In this document: positions 62,545 through 64,000 of the stretch, in pieces
Layout of the letters: the number at the start of each line of letters is the position of its first letter
Numbering within the stretch: the stretch's first letter is position 1
Origin: Streptomyces roseifaciens
GTDB taxonomy: Bacteria > Actinomycetota > Actinomycetes > Streptomycetales > Streptomycetaceae
Reading direction: 5' to 3'
Length of the DNA: 64,000 nt
Assembly (NCBI RefSeq): GCF_001445655.1
Contig: NZ_LNBE01000004.1
Span: 3,111,218-3,175,217 of the forward strand
Position numbers and translations under genes: made by a program
The notes under the pieces: model-generated
Database searches by the model: none
What the model was told of the DNA's origin: nothing
What the model saw: only the letters and a program-made list of their open reading frames with translations

Positions 62545-64000
62545 TCACGTCTCCTCCGGCACCCACCCCACCTGCACCAGCGACACGCCCCTCTTCCGGG
62601 ACACGAAGTACCCGCGCCCCGGCGGCATCCCCTGCGGCCGCACGCTGCCGAGCAGGTCGCCCTCTCCGGGGTCGCCGGACAGGAGGACGCCCTGGGCGCC
62701 CAGCTCCTTCACGCGCTGCATGAAGGGCTCGTACATCGACCGGGACGCGCCGGCCGAGCTGCGCGCGATGATGAAGCGCACCCCCACGTCGCGCGCGAAG
62801 GGGAGGTTCTCGGTCAGGACGGACAGCGGATTGCCGCTGCCGGTGGAGACGAGCTCGTAGTCGTCGACGATGACGAAGAAGCGCGGGCCGGACCACCAGC
62901 TGCGCTCGCGCAGCTGCTGCGGCGTGATGTCGGGCTGCGGGGCGCGCCGCTCCATGAGGCGGTTGAGGGCCTCTGCGTGCACCGTCAGGGCCGAGGCGGT
63001 CGGCGCGTACTCCAGCAGGTGCGTGCCGGGGACGGTGTCGAGGAGCGTACGGCGGTAGTCGCCGACCACGATCTTCGCCTCGTCCGGGCCGTACCGCTCG
63101 GTGATCTGCCGGGCCAGGAGGCGCAGCAGGGCCGTCTTGCCGGACTCGCTCTCGCCGAAGACGAGGAAGAACGGGTCCGTCTCGAAGTCGGCGAAGACCG
63201 GTTCGAGGCCGGCCTCGTCGATGCCGAAGGCCACGCCGTGCTGCGGGAACTCGAAGCCCTTGGGCAGGTCGTCGGCGCGCAGCCGGCGCGGCAGGAGCCG
63301 CACGCCGGGCGCGCCGGGGCCGCCCCATGCCTCGCTGACGGCGCGGACCATGGCGGCGGTGCCGTCCGTGAGGGTCTCGGGGTCGCTGCCGGAGTCGATG
63401 CGCGGCAGCGAGGCCATGAAGTGGAGCTTCTCGGGGAGCTGGCCGCGGCCCGGCATCCCGGCGGGGACGTTCGCGGCGACCTTGCGGTCGAAGTCCGAGT
63501 CCATGGTGTCGCCGAGGCGGAGCTCCAGCCGGTTGAGGAGCTGGTCCTTGAGGGAGGCGCGCACCTCCATGGTGCGGGAGGCCGTCACCACGACGTGGAC
63601 GCCGTAGCCCAGGCCGCGCGCCGCGATGTCGGCGACGACCCCCTCCAGCATCTCGTACTCCTGCCGGAAGCCGGCCCACCCGTCGACGATCAGGAAGACG
63701 TCGCCCCACGGCTGGTCCGTGATCTCGCCCGTCGCCCGCAGCCGCCGGTAGGTGCCGATGGAGTCGATCGCGTGCGCCCGGAAGTACTCCTCGCGGCGGG
63801 CCAGGATGCCCGACACCTCGGCGACCGTACGGCGTACGCGCTCGGGGTCGAGCCGGGACGCCACTCCGCCCACGTGCGGCAGGCCGTCGACCGCGCTCAT
63901 GCCGCCGCCGCCGAAGTCCAGCCCGTAGAACTGCACCTCGGTCGGCGTGTGCGTCAGCGCGAAGGCCGACACCAGGGTGCGCAGCAGCGTCGACTTGCCG
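62545..64000 (-). CDS. eccC: Type VII secretion ATPase EccC (C-terminal part; N-terminus beyond the window)
   Basis: About 485 C-terminal residues are present and the frame stays open at 64000. The part begins at a P-loop GKSTLLRTL of the second ATPase domain, with DVFLIVDGW as its Walker B. The third domain has GESESGKT as P-loop and FFVIVDDYELV as Walker B and ends in GYFVSRKRGVSLVQVGWVPEET. EccC is the FtsK/SpoIIIE-type motor that recognises WXG100 substrates through its last domain. Its location next to eccB, eccE, mycP and esxAB confirms a complete ESX-type locus. Confidence 0.94.
   Translation of the reverse strand, partial: GKSTLLRTLVSAFALTHTPTEVQFYGLDFGGGGMSAVDGLPHVGGVASRLDPERVRRTVAEVSGILARREEYFRAHAIDSIGTYRRLRATGEITDQPWGDVFLIVDGWAGFRQEYEMLEGVVADIAARGLGYGVHVVVTASRTMEVRASLKDQLLNRLELRLGDTMDSDFDRKVAANVPAGMPGRGQLPEKLHFMASLPRIDSGSDPETLTDGTAAMVRAVSEAWGGPGAPGVRLLPRRLRADDLPKGFEFPQHGVAFGIDEAGLEPVFADFETDPFFLVFGESESGKTALLRLLARQITERYGPDEAKIVVGDYRRTLLDTVPGTHLLEYAPTASALTVHAEALNRLMERRAPQPDITPQQLRERSWWSGPRFFVIVDDYELVSTGSGNPLSVLTENLPFARDVGVRFIIARSSAGASRSMYEPFMQRVKELGAQGVLLSGDPGEGDLLGSVRPQGMPPGRGYFVSRKRGVSLVQVGWVPEET

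Overview
The window is a 64 kb stretch of very GC-rich DNA (roughly 72% G+C by eye, third codon positions almost always G or C). Gene content and order match the central chromosome of a Streptomyces or close relative: a putrescine/GABA catabolism locus, then the dxr-rseP-ispG isoprenoid block, proS, the rimP-nusA-ylxR-infB-DUF503-rbfA-truB-ribF translation block, and an actinobacterial ESX-type (type VII) secretion cluster. I saw no tRNA, rRNA, CRISPR array, insertion sequence, integrase or plasmid/phage gene. The region reads as resident chromosome, not an island.

Region 1 (1-26.2 kb) is polyamine/GABA and nucleoside/lipid metabolism. It starts with a cut-off Lrp/AsnC regulator divergent from an aminobutyraldehyde-type dehydrogenase, followed by a Tat-lipoprotein polyamine-binding protein. 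Next come a phosphodiesterase, an adenosine deaminase-family protein and two paralogous DUF4190 membrane proteins around a NADAR N-glycosidase. A second aldehyde dehydrogenase, a secreted phospholipase A2 on the opposite strand, and a complete polyamine importer (binding protein, ATPase, two permeases) with an FAD amine oxidase follow. After a PAP2 phosphatase come gabT, a VirD4/TraG-like ATPase, a PucR regulator, a third aldehyde dehydrogenase and a quinone oxidoreductase. The inferred route is polyamine import, FAD-dependent oxidation to the aldehyde, oxidation to (glutamyl-)GABA, then transamination by GabT and oxidation of the semialdehyde. Shared promoter and operator sequences at three points support co-regulation.

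Region 2 (26.5-37.3 kb) has an acyl-CoA dehydrogenase behind a TetR-type palindrome, dxr-rseP, ispG, two GNAT acetyltransferases, proS and a degenerate aminoglycoside-phosphotransferase-fold protein. Region 3 (37.3-51.6 kb) has two ferritin-like proteins and the translation-factor operon. That operon is interrupted between truB and ribF by a 1411-residue trypsin-fold/STAND-NTPase/helical-repeat protein. Region 4 (51.7-64 kb) is the type VII secretion locus: an EspI-like MinD ATPase with a ~680-residue Pro-rich arm, a 46-residue protein, a protein of unknown function, EccE, EccB, mycosin, two WXG100 proteins, a DUF397 protein and the C-terminal part of EccC.

The strongest unexplained signal is a short dispersed repeat with core CCCCATGC. 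I counted about 48 copies by eye. It is clustered 20-90 nt behind stop codons across 1.9-36.4 kb, and some units fold as small hairpins with compensatory changes. It also occurs inside disordered protein segments, where it is read as Pro-His-Ala. I noticed none across the translation-factor block.
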